Position numbers and translations under genes: made by a program
Shown: piece after piece, positions 1 through 8,913 of the stretch
How the letters are laid out: the number at the start of each line of letters is the position of its first letter
Numbering within the stretch: position 1 is the first letter of the stretch
The notes under the pieces: generated by a model
Databases searched by the model: none
What the model was told of the DNA's origin: nothing
The model's input: only the letters and a program-made list of their open reading frames with translations
NCBI RefSeq assembly: GCF_018860525.1
Contig: NZ_JAHKPM010000008.1
Span: 1-64,000, forward strand
Source: Vibrio hepatarius
GTDB taxonomy: Bacteria; Pseudomonadota; Gammaproteobacteria; Enterobacterales; Vibrionaceae
Direction: 5' to 3'
Length of the DNA stretch: 64,000 bases

Positions 1-143
1 ACCTAAGCGGAGAAGAGCCGAAAAAGTAGGTCAATTAATGACAAGAAAAATTAGTCCTGAGTCATAGGCTAGAACGTTTTGGGGCAGATATGAGCTAGAG
101 CTGCTGTATTAATAACCTGAAGCCATGGTCGTTTGTTGTATGC

Positions 144-1082
144 CTATTTCAAATGCTGGCGAATCCTTTTGGCAAACATCCCTTTGAATTTAAGTAAGTT
201 ATCGATATGCCACAATTTAATTTCAGAGAGAGCACTTCCGTCTAAAATTGAACCCTCACGATAAACAGCCACTCTAGTAGCTCTCTTACCATCGATTGGT
301 TCCCATGAAAGTTCACTTCCAAATTCATCCTCAATTTCTGCTTTGCTCTCGATCAAATAGTTCAAGCACGACTCGTTTTGATCAGCATTACCCAAGTCGA
401 TATAAAGCTCTGTTCGAACTTTATTGCCTTGGCAAAAATTTGCACCATAGTTTATACCAGTGATTCCTGAAGCAAATGAGTACCAATTCTGAGGTTGACC
501 TGCCTTGGCTGACGTAAATTTATGCTCGCATCGAAGCTCATCAATTAACCCTTGGAAATACTCACGGTACTTTTCGGATTTGACACTCATTTTTTGAACA
601 GACTTGCTGGCAGACTTACTCTTTTGCCATTCGTTTGGAAATACTACAGGTTTTAGATTAAAAGCGGGCTTTGAGTCATCAATTTGAATTACTTCAACAA
701 CAACCGCAAAAAATTGAGTCTGACTGTCTGTTCGGTGATTCAACCAATCTAAGGCTTGACGGTGCTCTTCACGAATTGTTTCAGCAACCCAAATGACGAA
801 TGAAGCATCGAAGCCAGCCGCATATGTCAGTAGCTTACCTAGGTGATCATGGTCAGTTTGAGAAAACTGGTTTTCTATAATGACGTTTTCAGCTGACCCG
901 AGATCCTTAGCTAAGATATCAAGAGAAAAATTCCCGACACTTGCTTCTTCTTGAACTAGCTCAAGCTCCAAACCAACAGCGTTTCCCAATTCTTCGATGT
1001 TTTCCGCTAGCCAAGGAGTAAAATCTTGCGCTTCATGTGCCCAGATATTCCGTAAAGGGACTTTCTTCAACTCACCAAACAT
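144..1082 (-). CDS. DUF4268 protein with PD-(D/E)XK nuclease-like N-terminal half
   Basis: Predicted 312-aa cytoplasmic protein. The N-terminal half carries a PD-(D/E)XK-like core: D55 in FSLDILAKD, then E70-x-Q72 in VIIENQFSQTDHDHLGKLL, the form usual in DUF4268 proteins. The C-terminal half (about 175-312), with the WYSFASGITGINYGANFC stretch, fits the DUF4268 domain itself. Such proteins occur in accessory and defence-type regions, but the biochemical role is not established. I start at 1082 rather than 1112 because AGGAAG lies six bases before that ATG. It stands alone on the minus strand at the left edge of the accessory segment. The nuclease activity is inferred from the motif only. Confidence 0.75.
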   Translation of the reverse strand: MFGELKKVPLRNIWAHEAQDFTPWLAENIEELGNAVGLELELVQEEASVGNFSLDILAKDLGSAENVIIENQFSQTDHDHLGKLLTYAAGFDASFVIWVAETIREEHRQALDWLNHRTDSQTQFFAVVVEVIQIDDSKPAFNLKPVVFPNEWQKSKSASKSVQKMSVKSEKYREYFQGLIDELRCEHKFTSAKAGQPQNWYSFASGITGINYGANFCQGNKVRTELYIDLGNADQNESCLNYLIESKAEIEDEFGSELSWEPIDGKRATRVAVYREGSILDGSALSEIKLWHIDNLLKFKGMFAKRIRQHLK

Positions 1083-1441
1083 ACGTAACTTCCTATTTTC
1101 TCCGACTGGCATATAACAGTATCTTTAAACTAGACATATTCCATATGAATGCAGATAAAAAACGCCAGATAAAGTCACTTATCATATTGTTTTATTTAAT
1201 TAAAGATAAAACACAAAATTTAAAATAAAAATGGTTTCAGTATAACTCTTCATACAAAACTGATTGCATTTTTGGTCATTAGAAATAATAGGTTAAATGA
1301 TGACAAAAGAAATGTGTACAAAATATTTTACTAAGAAACTTTGGGGCATTTCTGTGTTTTATGCCCCATCAGCAAGCCTCTGGACAAAAGCACGTTAGAA
1401 CATGGATTCTAACGTGCTAATTTTAAATTATTAAGCAGACT
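1083..1441. other. intergenic region, AT-rich
   Basis: This stretch separates two minus-strand genes. The right end holds the terminator-like hairpin of the next gene. The rest is AT-rich and should contain the promoter of the DUF4268 gene. I see no convincing coding frame, RNA gene or repeat in it. Confidence 0.5.
1384..1418 (-). terminator. rho-independent terminator of the 1442..2119 gene
   Basis: Perfect 12-bp inverted repeat AGCACGTTAGAA / TTCTAACGTGCT around a 6-base loop (1389-1418), followed on the minus strand by TTTT. It lies just past the stop of the 225-aa gene. Confidence 0.7.
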
Positions 1442-2119
1442 CTATTTAAGCCGCAGTAGTGTAGATAGCAATTCTTTGGTATCAATAACGCCAGCAATAT
1501 CATTTAATGCCCCTAGCCGTAACTCATATGCTCCTTGAATTTGTGGCACTTCATAAACCAACCTAAACTCTTTTTGCCATTTATAGTTAGAAAATTTGTG
1601 AAATGGAGTCAACTTAAAATGACTCTCCCCACGTTCAACATACTGAATTAAACCTGCACTTTTTAAGGAGCTATCAATAGCATAGATGGTCTCATCGTTT
1701 GCGACTCTGGCTATCAACCGCTCAAAAAAGTGCGCTAGATGTCGACCTTCGATTATCACAGCTTTATCTCCGAAATTTTTAAAACTTTGATCTAAAAAGA
1801 ACGGAAATGCTAAGTCGTCAAAAGTTATAGCTGTCATGCAGTAAAGCTTAAATTCATCAACGTGGATTTCTCTACTATCAACTTTGCCAATAATTCCATC
1901 TAGCTTACGTCCATCTTTGATAATATCAACATCTCCTGCCCGAAGACTTGCTGATAACCCTTCATGTTCATCAGCCCTAAGAGCTAAGTTTTCATCTTCG
2001 TAAGTACGGAAATAGCCGAGAGTGTTCATGTAGAGTAACCCTTCATCGACAAAGCTAGACACATATTTGGAATCAATAAACTTTATTAAGCAAGCTACAT
2101 TTGATAATTCAAGGCTCAT
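1442..2119 (-). CDS. hypothetical protein, DUF2971-like features
   Basis: 225-aa protein that I do not assign to a named family with certainty. An early block, LLYMNTLGYFRTYED, is followed by RADEHEG, and near the end there is WQKEFRLVYEV. That order (an aromatic-rich patch, R-x-D-x-x-EG, then a late W-x-x-E-x-R) resembles DUF2971-type proteins common in mobile and defence-associated loci. There is no signal peptide or membrane segment. A GGAG ribosome site sits five bases before the ATG. Flanked by a nuclease-like gene and a small membrane-protein gene, it sits in variable DNA. A role in defence or toxicity is conjecture from context. Confidence 0.6.
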   Translation of the reverse strand: MSLELSNVACLIKFIDSKYVSSFVDEGLLYMNTLGYFRTYEDENLALRADEHEGLSASLRAGDVDIIKDGRKLDGIIGKVDSREIHVDEFKLYCMTAITFDDLAFPFFLDQSFKNFGDKAVIIEGRHLAHFFERLIARVANDETIYAIDSSLKSAGLIQYVERGESHFKLTPFHKFSNYKWQKEFRLVYEVPQIQGAYELRLGALNDIAGVIDTKELLSTLLRLK

Positions 2120-2247
2120 TTATACTCCATACTTAGCTCTACTAAGGCGTGAAGCTCGCTACCATAAGATTTGATTAGATCACCATAAAAACGGAACTAG
2201 ACTCAAACCATAGATGCCATGCGTGCAGAATCACTCTTAAATATTTG

Positions 2248-2556
2248 TTATACAACGTTTACGTGTTTGTCTATGATATTTCTAACTTCTTCAAGGCGAT
2301 AATAACTCTTTTGCGAAAAATAGGCAGAAATGTCATTAGCCATAGGCCTAGCCAGCTCAAGAAGTTTTGCCTTTTTCATATCTTTTTCTATGCGCTGAAG
2401 TATACCCTCAGTTGATTTAGCTGCTGTAAGCCTCGAAAGAAATAGCTCGTAAGCGTAATCAGTTATTGGATTGCCATTAGGTGTGTGACCATGAACCTCT
2501 TCATCATCGTCTTCAAGAACCAGTTTTAAAGTTTGAAACTTAAAGTTGACTATAAA
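2248..2556 (-). CDS. possible small hypothetical protein overlapping the membrane-protein stop
   Basis: An open minus-strand frame of 102 codons with no ATG near its beginning. It encodes an acidic then basic, helix-rich sequence (LVLEDDDEEVHGHTPNG ... QRIEKDMKKAKLLELARP ... VRNIIDKHVNVV). It opens after a TGA at 2557-2559 and overlaps the last codons of the 162-aa membrane protein. Possible starts are ATA (2553) or CTG (2523), neither with a good ribosome site. It may be a coupled small gene with a rare start, the former C-terminal tail of the membrane protein split by a frameshift, or a gene fragment. The composition looks coding, but expression is uncertain. Confidence 0.4.
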   Translation of the reverse strand, partial: FIVNFKFQTLKLVLEDDDEEVHGHTPNGNPITDYAYELFLSRLTAAKSTEGILQRIEKDMKKAKLLELARPMANDISAYFSQKSYYRLEEVRNIIDKHVNVV

Positions 2557-3028
2557 TCAAAGTGACAATCCCAATAAGAAGCAAACAACTAGTGAATATT
2601 CTTAGATAACTTCTTCGCTTACTACTTGTAACTGTTTGTTCAAGAATGTCTATTCGTGTTTCTAGCCTATTTAGTGACGACACAACGTCAGACATATCAT
2701 TCGATGACAAAGAGGCATACACGAGGTTTGTACCCACACCACCAAACAAAAAAGTAACCGATACACTCAAAAATGCAATTATTACCACAACATCTTGAAT
2801 CTGATCTCTTAGATTATTGGTTGTCATATCTTCATTTGCTACGTCAATCAACATTGTTGAAGCGTAGCCTATCCCAGCGACAAGTAATGAGGCATATATA
2901 ATGAGACAAATGCCGCCACAAAACTTTGCAAATTTAGTTATAAAATCGCGTGTGATAAAAAGGATAAAAAAGCCCGCGACACAATATAAAGCAAACATAA
3001 GCAATATCTTTTTCAAACTTAAATCCAT
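2540..3028 (-). CDS. four-helix inner-membrane protein, unknown function
   Basis: 162-aa hydrophobic protein with four predicted membrane segments: about 8-26 (ILLMFALYCVAGFFILF), 38-60, 85-108 (VVIIAFLSVSVTFLFGGVG) and 143-162 at the extreme C-terminus. A short heptad-like stretch (SSLNRLETRIDILEQTV) lies between helices 3 and 4. GAGGGAGT precedes the ATG, giving a strong start. I recognise no family. Ending inside a membrane helix is unusual and, with the open frame that follows at once, leaves room for a lost cytoplasmic tail. Confidence 0.65.
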   Translation of the reverse strand: MDLSLKKILLMFALYCVAGFFILFITRDFITKFAKFCGGICLIIYASLLVAGIGYASTMLIDVANEDMTTNNLRDQIQDVVVIIAFLSVSVTFLFGGVGTNLVYASLSSNDMSDVVSSLNRLETRIDILEQTVTSSKRRSYLRIFTSCLLLIGIVTLIYSQL

Positions 3029-3327
3029 AGTACTCCCTCTATATAAATCATAAGCAACAGAGCGTGCATCATACTATGGTGTTTGTGAATGGCTAGGCTA
3101 TATCGCAGATGCGCTTCATAGTTTATGAAAGGAACATGTGTTGTTTTTATGGAACAACCCCCATTGTTTTACTATTTCTTCAGCAGGGCAGCGATGAGTT
3201 TATTGTAATGGGACAGGTCTTGCTTCTTGTCACCCATTAGTTTTTCTGTATCAAATATAACCGATGACCTTTATTCAAACTCCGGCTCGTAACCCCAAAA
3301 GGGGCATTAGTTAGTCATGGATGTGGG
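3029..3327. other. intergenic region with a probable gene remnant
   Basis: About 300 bases between the membrane-protein gene and the PTS locus. On the minus strand, 3172-3270 reads as a short frame ending LSHYNKLIAALLKK then a stop. It is bounded upstream by TAA with no start codon, so it looks like the C-terminal end of a lost gene. A GC-rich inverted repeat (CCCC-AAAA-GGGG) sits near 3292-3303. I see nothing else. Confidence 0.4.
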
Positions 3328-4269
3328 CTAAACCTTATGCTCCCTTACCTCAATTTGTTTGAGCATTGCTTCGAGTTCGACTGGTGAGGATAAGCCAACG
3401 CCGGTTTGTGATACGGCGAGTGCGCCCATGGCGGTTGCGTTGGCGAGTTGTTTCTTGGGCTGGCTAAACTGGCTGGCCCAGCAAAATGCGGCGACCACGG
3501 AATCGCCCGCGCCTACTGTGCTAACAGGCTTTAGGACTGGAGAGGTTGATAGGAGCACCTGCTTCCGGTTTACCCAAATTAGGCCTTTCTCGCCCATCGA
3601 AAGTAACACATTATCGACTCCTCGGTTTACCAGTTCCATGGCAGCCTCAGCGCCCTCGGAGATGGTAACAATAGGTTTGCCAAGTAACTCAGATATTTCT
3701 GCTTCGTTGGGTTTGATCAACCATGGCTTTGCGGCAGTCCCTTGGCGTAACATCTCCTTGCTGCTGTCCAAAACAATTTTTTTGCCAAGACGTTTTAGCT
3801 CTTTAATCCAGCTGACGACAATATGCGGGTCGAGATTACTCGGTAAACTACCGGAGAAAATAAAACCTTGATGAGTATTGGCAAGTTTAAGTAACCGCTT
3901 ATGCAAGAGGTCAATATCAACTTGAGTGACGGCAAAACCATTAAAGTTGATATCGGTGGTATCGCCAGACCTATCATGGATTTTGATATTGGTTCGATTG
4001 GTTCCAGCAACCATAACAAAGTTGTTGTTTAAACCACGTTGCTTAAACATAGCTTCAAACAATTCGCTATTATTTTGCCCCAAAAAGCCGGTTAATGTGA
4101 CTTGTGCGCCCAGATCAGATAACACTCGACCTACATTAATGCCTTTACCGGCAGCGTCACGCTGCTCCTCTTTCACTGTATTGACTTGGTTAACCGCAAA
4201 TCCGTTAGCCGTCGCAGACAGGTCAATTGCAGGGTTGAGCGTAACTGTGACCCATTTAGTTTGTTTCAC
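3328..4269 (-). CDS. fruK: 1-phosphofructokinase, PfkB family
   Basis: 313-aa sugar kinase, close to FruK length (312 in E. coli). It shows the PfkB signatures: VTLNPAIDLSA at the N-terminus, the DAAGKGINVGRVLSDLGAQV block, SGSLPS, KPNEAE, and the anion-hole/catalytic STVGAGDSVVAAF near 253. FruK converts fructose 1-phosphate to fructose 1,6-bisphosphate. As third gene of the leftward PTS unit it would take up the phosphosugar made by the adjacent EIIC/EIIB. A tagatose-6-phosphate-kinase-like specificity cannot be excluded because the imported sugar is unknown. The housekeeping fruK is probably elsewhere, making this a locus-specific paralogue. Confidence 0.85.
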   Translation of the reverse strand: MKQTKWVTVTLNPAIDLSATANGFAVNQVNTVKEEQRDAAGKGINVGRVLSDLGAQVTLTGFLGQNNSELFEAMFKQRGLNNNFVMVAGTNRTNIKIHDRSGDTTDINFNGFAVTQVDIDLLHKRLLKLANTHQGFIFSGSLPSNLDPHIVVSWIKELKRLGKKIVLDSSKEMLRQGTAAKPWLIKPNEAEISELLGKPIVTISEGAEAAMELVNRGVDNVLLSMGEKGLIWVNRKQVLLSTSPVLKPVSTVGAGDSVVAAFCWASQFSQPKKQLANATAMGALAVSQTGVGLSSPVELEAMLKQIEVREHKV

Positions 4270-4317
4270 AATATTTCCTTTAGTTCATGCATAGCGTTTG
4301 TGAGAAACAGCGCTTAA

Positions 4318-4794
4318 TCAAAAAGTCCATCCCTGACTGGCAAGATATTGAGTTAGGGTATCCACCACTAGTTGATGATCCTCATATTGAGGCAAGCCAG
4401 ACACTGAAATAGCCCCAACCACACCGGTGCCTTTAACTATGAGTGGAAAGCTTCCGCCGTAAGGAGCAAACTGCTTCTCATCAACAAAAGAAGCTTGCCC
4501 TATCGTCTTTCCTTTGGTTTTGTAATATTGCCCCATATACCAAGAGCTATGCTGGAAGCGCTCAACCACATTGCGTTTTCGCTCAATCCAAGCTTGATTG
4601 TCTGGGGTTGTATTTTGCATAGCAAAGCTAAAAAGACAGTGGCAGTTTTTCACTATTTCTATCGCGACGGCAACTGAACGCTGCTCTGCATTTTCTCTTA
4701 ATAAGCACCCTAACTCCCAAGCCGTTTGATGGCCAAAGGATTGAAATTGCAACTTAGCTTCTTGGGCAAGTAGTTGATTTAAGTCAGTGATCAT
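4318..4794 (-). CDS. UPF0303 / heme-degrading-domain family protein
   Basis: 158-aa small cytoplasmic protein matching the UPF0303 (DUF336-related, HbpS-like) family. Typical blocks are ELGCLLRENAEQRSVAVAIEI, WIERKRNVVERFQHSSWYMG, and GGSFPLIVKGTGVVGAISVSGLP. The 'heme-degrading' label comes from distant relatives; the function of UPF0303 proteins is not established. AAGGAG five bases before the ATG gives a strong start. It lies between the EI fusion gene and fruK with short gaps and the same strand, so it is probably co-transcribed and may act on the imported sugar or its derivative. Confidence 0.8.
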   Translation of the reverse strand: MITDLNQLLAQEAKLQFQSFGHQTAWELGCLLRENAEQRSVAVAIEIVKNCHCLFSFAMQNTTPDNQAWIERKRNVVERFQHSSWYMGQYYKTKGKTIGQASFVDEKQFAPYGGSFPLIVKGTGVVGAISVSGLPQYEDHQLVVDTLTQYLASQGWTF

Positions 4795-4824
4795 AAACGC
4801 TCCTTCACACGAATAATACGCGGC

Positions 4825-7335
4825 TTATACTAGCTCAAGATCTTGTTTTAAAAGCGCTTCAATTTGTTCAGCTGTACTTGCCGTCATTAGCCTATCTCTA
4901 AAATCAGCGTGCATGATTTTACGAGCCAACTTAGAGAAAATTTTCATGTGTTGATCGCCTGCGGCATGTTTGTTTAGGGTTAACATAATAATGAATTGAG
5001 CTTGCTCATCGCCCCATTCAATTGGCTTAGCCAAACGGCACACACTAATGGCGGATTGTTCAATATGCTCACTCTTGGTATGAGGGATGGCAAAACCAAA
5101 CCCTAAACCGGTTGAGAAAACATCTTCACGCGCCCAGAGATCATCTGCCAATTTATTGGGATAACGGCAGCGGCCAGTCACAAACAAGTTATCCGCCAAG
5201 GTTTTTATCACTTCTTCTTTGCTGCGAAGGTCGCGATCTAGGCTAATGCAGTCTTTCGATACCATAGGCGCCTGGGTTTGGTTCATTCGAAACTGCGCCA
5301 AAATGTGTTCTACTTCATGTATGGTGCGACAATCCATCGCTCGATTAAGCAGTTGGCGACATTCACGGCTATCGAGCTTTGCAATGCGCTCTTTGGTCGC
5401 GGCAATACTCGGAGCACTCATACTGATCTCATCAAGGCCTAAGCCAACCAATAGTGGTAATACGGAACCTTTAGCGCCTAGCTCGCCGCATAAGCCAATC
5501 CATTTACCATGCCTATGTACCTCGCGCACAACATGGTCTAAGGTACGTAAAAATGCAGGGTTCAAACTGTTGTAGTGTTTCGCCACTTTGTCATTGTCAC
5601 GGTCGACCGCCATTAGATATTGAGTTAAGTCGTTGGAGCCAATTGAGAAAAAATCAATTTCTTCACAGCACTGATCGATGATAAACGCCACCGAGGGGAC
5701 TTCAAGCATAATGCCAAGCGGTACTCGCTCTGCAAAAGGGGCTTCTTCTTTACGCAGTGCTTGACGCACTTCCGACAAGACATCTTTCACCCATAAAATC
5801 TCTTCCATGGAAGAAATCATCGGGATCATAATTTTTAAATTGCCGTGGGCCGACGCTCGCAAGATAGCGCGCAGCTGGGTTTTGAATAGGTCAATAAACT
5901 CAGAGTAGATGCGCACCGCGCGATAGCCCAAAAAGGGGTTATTTTCTACGGGGATGTTTAAGTAGCCAACCGGTTTATCACCACCGATATCTATGGTTCT
6001 GACGATAATGGGTTTGCCGTCAGCCGATTCAATCGCCTGACAAAAAATATTATAAAGTTCGTTTTCATCCGGCGCACATGAGCGATCCATATAAAGCATT
6101 TCAGTGCGAAACAAACCCACGGATTCAGCGCCATGTTCGAACGCTTGGGGCGCTTCCACTGAATGGGCAATATTGGCTGCAACTTCAATCGCTTTACCAT
6201 CATGAGTCTTCGCTGCTAAGTCTCGATATTTCGCCTGCCGAGTGGCTACGATATCTGTTACTTTTTGCTCTTGAGAGTAATAACGCTCCACCGAGTCCGT
6301 AATTTCGGTCACAACCGCGCCCAGATGACCATCAACTATGACGGGCCGACCGATGCTTTCGTTAAGTTGTCCGGCGTCCAACCCAATAATGGTTGGGATC
6401 GCAAAAGAGCGAGCAAGAATTACAGTGTGAGATGTGCTGCCGCCACTAGTAAGAATCAGCCCTTTGAGTAAGGATTTATCGAGTTCTAAAAACTGACTGG
6501 GCGTCAAATCTTCCGCTAAGCACACCGTTGGCTCTGAAAGTTGAGTTTGGCTGGCAAAACGTTCATCACCATAAATACTCTGGAGCAATTGATAGCAAAC
6601 ATCTCGAATATCAAGCTCACGTTCATTCATGTAATGGCTTGTGGATTTTTTGACCATATTGGCAAAGTGCTGTGCTGTCATAATGATGGCATCAGCGCAA
6701 CTTTGACCTTCAATCAGATGGCTTGTTAACGTCTGTTGAAACTCAACATCATTAGCAATCGATACATGCGCTTTCAACACTTCACTTTCCGTGCATTGCG
6801 CAGATTCCAACTGGATTGAAATTGACTTGATCACCGATTCCAAACCATTTTTCATTTGCAACTCTTCATCGCTTAGGGCGAGCATGGGTGGCAAATCATT
6901 GAGGTTGTCAAAGCTTACTGCCCCCATCATGCATAGTGTTCCACGGCCTATTCCATGACTGACTGAACGGCCTTGATGGTGTTTAACTTCAAGATTGGCA
7001 AAATTTCGTGGTAAAGGGAGCAGGTCGATCTGATGTCCATCTTCGGCGCTTTGTAACGGTGCATCACAATGAGAAAATTCATTGCTTAAAAATCGCTGTA
7101 GCTGCTCCATCGCCATATCTTCATCTTGGCCTTTGATGGTAATTAAGCACTCATCGCCAAGTAATGTGTCTGTTCCAATAAGAGACAATACACTTTTCGC
7201 ATTGCCGCTCATTCCTGTGCGCTGATTTTGCCAAGTAATATCTGAGGAAAATTGGTTACATAGCGCTTCAACATGGCTAGCTGGGCGAGCATGGACCCCA
7301 TTGGATAATTCACAAGAAAAAGAGAGGGTTTTCAT
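4825..7335 (-). CDS. PTS multiphosphoryl transfer protein, HPr-EI-EIIA(Fru) fusion
   Basis: 836-aa fusion carrying a whole soluble PTS chain, the architecture of E. coli FryA. HPr domain (1-90): active His15 in NGVHARPAS and regulatory-type Ser48 in NAKSVLSLIG. Enzyme I (about 115-670): phospho-His303 in GGSTSHTVILAR and the C-terminal signature DFFSIGSNDLTQY. Fructose-type EIIA (about 690-836): His752 in GFGFAIPHTKS. Phosphoenolpyruvate phosphate would pass EI, HPr, EIIA and then EIIB. I start at 7335, where the HPr domain begins with His at position 15 and AAGGA upstream; an upstream ATG at 7398 adds a non-conserved tail. It is divergent from the EIIC gene. Confidence 0.92.
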   Translation of the reverse strand: MKTLSFSCELSNGVHARPASHVEALCNQFSSDITWQNQRTGMSGNAKSVLSLIGTDTLLGDECLITIKGQDEDMAMEQLQRFLSNEFSHCDAPLQSAEDGHQIDLLPLPRNFANLEVKHHQGRSVSHGIGRGTLCMMGAVSFDNLNDLPPMLALSDEELQMKNGLESVIKSISIQLESAQCTESEVLKAHVSIANDVEFQQTLTSHLIEGQSCADAIIMTAQHFANMVKKSTSHYMNERELDIRDVCYQLLQSIYGDERFASQTQLSEPTVCLAEDLTPSQFLELDKSLLKGLILTSGGSTSHTVILARSFAIPTIIGLDAGQLNESIGRPVIVDGHLGAVVTEITDSVERYYSQEQKVTDIVATRQAKYRDLAAKTHDGKAIEVAANIAHSVEAPQAFEHGAESVGLFRTEMLYMDRSCAPDENELYNIFCQAIESADGKPIIVRTIDIGGDKPVGYLNIPVENNPFLGYRAVRIYSEFIDLFKTQLRAILRASAHGNLKIMIPMISSMEEILWVKDVLSEVRQALRKEEAPFAERVPLGIMLEVPSVAFIIDQCCEEIDFFSIGSNDLTQYLMAVDRDNDKVAKHYNSLNPAFLRTLDHVVREVHRHGKWIGLCGELGAKGSVLPLLVGLGLDEISMSAPSIAATKERIAKLDSRECRQLLNRAMDCRTIHEVEHILAQFRMNQTQAPMVSKDCISLDRDLRSKEEVIKTLADNLFVTGRCRYPNKLADDLWAREDVFSTGLGFGFAIPHTKSEHIEQSAISVCRLAKPIEWGDEQAQFIIMLTLNKHAAGDQHMKIFSKLARKIMHADFRDRLMTASTAEQIEALLKQDLELV

Positions 7336-7413
7336 TTCGTACTGTCCTTTTACTTCAACGCCACACATGGAGAGGATTTCAAAACAATACCAAATCACCC
7401 CATTTCAGCAATT

Positions 7414-7444
7414 GGACAAAAACACTAATTACTGGATTTTTGTT
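7414..7444 (-). promoter_or_regulatory. putative AraC-type operator, copy A
   Basis: On the minus strand the first half reads AACAAAAATCCAGTAATTAG. It is nearly identical to copy B (7631) and to the first 13 bases of copy C (11791). It lies about 80 bases upstream of the EI-fusion start and points toward it. The second half, 20 bases on, is weaker (TGTTTTTGTCC). The AraC protein at 10782..11651 is the natural candidate to bind it. Confidence 0.6.
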
Positions 7445-7459
7445 ATATAGGGGCCTAAG

Positions 7460-7475
7460 TGTGAAGGAAATCAAA
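7460..7475. promoter_or_regulatory. possible CRP-binding site
   Basis: TGTGA-AGGAAA-TCAAA matches the CRP pattern TGTGA-N6-TCACA with one mismatch in the right half and A/T flanks. Catabolite control would be expected for a sugar PTS, but the match is imperfect. Confidence 0.4.
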
Positions 7476-7630
7476 TTTACTATCTGTGTTAATTCGTCTA
7501 GGTGTGAAATGGCAATGCGACAGTGAAAATTACAACTATTCACTTGATTTAAAAGCATATTTCTAAATATAACAGTTAAAGATGATTCTGGACAAGAATG
7601 TAGATAGAGATCAAACTTTTCCTAAACCCT

Positions 7631-7671
7631 AACAAATATCCAGTAAATAGCACAAAAATCCTCTAACGAGA
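7631..7671 (+). promoter_or_regulatory. putative AraC-type operator, copy B (tandem half-sites)
   Basis: Two direct half-sites exactly 20 bases apart: AACAAATATCCAGTAAATAG at 7631 and CACAAAAATCCTCTAA at 7651. Tandem half-sites about two helical turns apart are the usual target of an AraC-family dimer or two-HTH reader. It lies about 100 bases upstream of the EIIC start and points toward it. Confidence 0.65.
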
Positions 7672-7766
7672 CAGCACAAATACTCACAATATTAGGTTCA
7701 AAGCTCAACTCGCCGATCCCGTTAAAACCGATCCAATAATGACACTTTGGCCACAAGGACAGGTCT

Positions 7767-8840
7767 ATGAATGATTTAATCACCATTGTAAAGGACACCA
7801 GAAGGCACCTAATGACAGGCGTCTCCCATATGATCCCATTCGTTGTAGCAGGTGGAATTCTGCTCGCAACCTCTGTGATGCTCTACGGTGAAGGTGCTGT
7901 GCCGAAGGAAGGGACAGGGTTACACGACCTCTTTTCCATAGGAGTCGCTGGCTTTCAACTTATGATACCTATCCTAGCCGCTTACATCGGTTATTCCATT
8001 GCAGATCGCTCAGCACTGGCACCATCTGCAATCGCCGCATTTATCGGCGCTGATATGTATAACACAGGCTTCTTTGGTGCAATTTTTGCAGGTCTGCTTG
8101 GTGGCATTGTCGTGTTTTATTTGAAAAAAATAAAAGTCCCGACTTTTGCACGCTCTATCATGCCCATTTTTGTGATACCCATTGTAGGAACCTTTATTAC
8201 TGCTGGAGCCATTGTATGGGGGATCGGCGAACCGATTGGTAATGCAACCGCTGCATTAACCGACTTCTTAAAGAGTATGCAAAACGAAAGCATCATTCTG
8301 CTGGCAATCATTATGGGCGGTATGATCGCATTTGATATGGGTGGCCCAGTAAATAAAGTTGCTTTTGCATTCGTCATTTTGTGTGTTGGTGAAGGTATTT
8401 ACAATGTTGCAGGTATATCATCTGTGGCGATCGCCATTCCTCCAATTGGTATGGGTCTTGCGACGTTTTTAAACAAAAAGCTTTATGATGCTAGCGAACA
8501 AGAAGCTGGTCGTGCGTCTATCCTCATGGGAACTATGGGTATCACAGAAGGTGCCATTCCTTTCGCAGCAGGTGACCCTATTCGCGTTATTCCTTCCATT
8601 ATGATTGGTACTGCTACTGGTGCAGTAACCGCGGCTCTCATTGGTGTAGAAAGCTATGCCGCATGGGGCGGTCTGATTGTTTTGCCTGTCGTCGATGGTC
8701 GCATAGGATTCATCCTATCTTTGGCTGTAGGCTCATTTGTAACCGCATTGATGGTCAACTTCTTAAAAGCTCGTCGACCAGTCATTAAAGAGGCTGAAGA
8801 GGAGTCCGACGATATCGACCTAGACATCGAAATAGGCTGA
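7767..8840 (+). CDS. PTS fructose-type EIIC membrane permease
   Basis: 357-aa polytopic permease of the fructose EIIC family. Recognisable blocks are LMTGVSHMIPFVVAGGILLA at the N-terminus, ADRSALAPSAIAAFIG, DMGGPVNKVAFAF near 193, and MGTMGITEGAIPFAAGDP near 256. Multiple hydrophobic helices place it in the inner membrane. It would translocate the sugar while EIIB phosphorylates it. No EIIA or EIIB is fused, unlike FruA. EIIB follows as a separate gene 73 bases on. The ribosome site is modest (AAGGACAGG upstream of ATG). The substrate cannot be read from the sequence; ManA and FruK nearby suggest a hexose entering as a fructose-like phosphate. Confidence 0.9.
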   Translation: MNDLITIVKDTRRHLMTGVSHMIPFVVAGGILLATSVMLYGEGAVPKEGTGLHDLFSIGVAGFQLMIPILAAYIGYSIADRSALAPSAIAAFIGADMYNTGFFGAIFAGLLGGIVVFYLKKIKVPTFARSIMPIFVIPIVGTFITAGAIVWGIGEPIGNATAALTDFLKSMQNESIILLAIIMGGMIAFDMGGPVNKVAFAFVILCVGEGIYNVAGISSVAIAIPPIGMGLATFLNKKLYDASEQEAGRASILMGTMGITEGAIPFAAGDPIRVIPSIMIGTATGAVTAALIGVESYAAWGGLIVLPVVDGRIGFILSLAVGSFVTALMVNFLKARRPVIKEAEEESDDIDLDIEIG

Positions 8841-8913
8841 TCTTATTCAATGGAAACTGGCCTGTAGCGCCATTAACTTCTGGCTATAAAAATAAAAGAT
8901 AAGGAACAAGATT

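Larger units (their letters stand above)
7336..7766. other. divergent regulatory region of the PTS locus
   Basis: 431 non-coding bases between the EI-fusion gene (leftward) and EIIC gene (rightward). It contains two copies of the locus operator in opposite orientations (7414-7444 and 7631-7661) and a CRP-like site (7460-7475), listed separately. The centre is AT-rich. This is the main control region of the locus. Confidence 0.7.

Noticed and set aside
1389..1418. Integron attC-type recombination site
   Set aside because: It is a simple perfect hairpin with a T tail right after a gene; the imperfect arms and core sites of attC are lacking.
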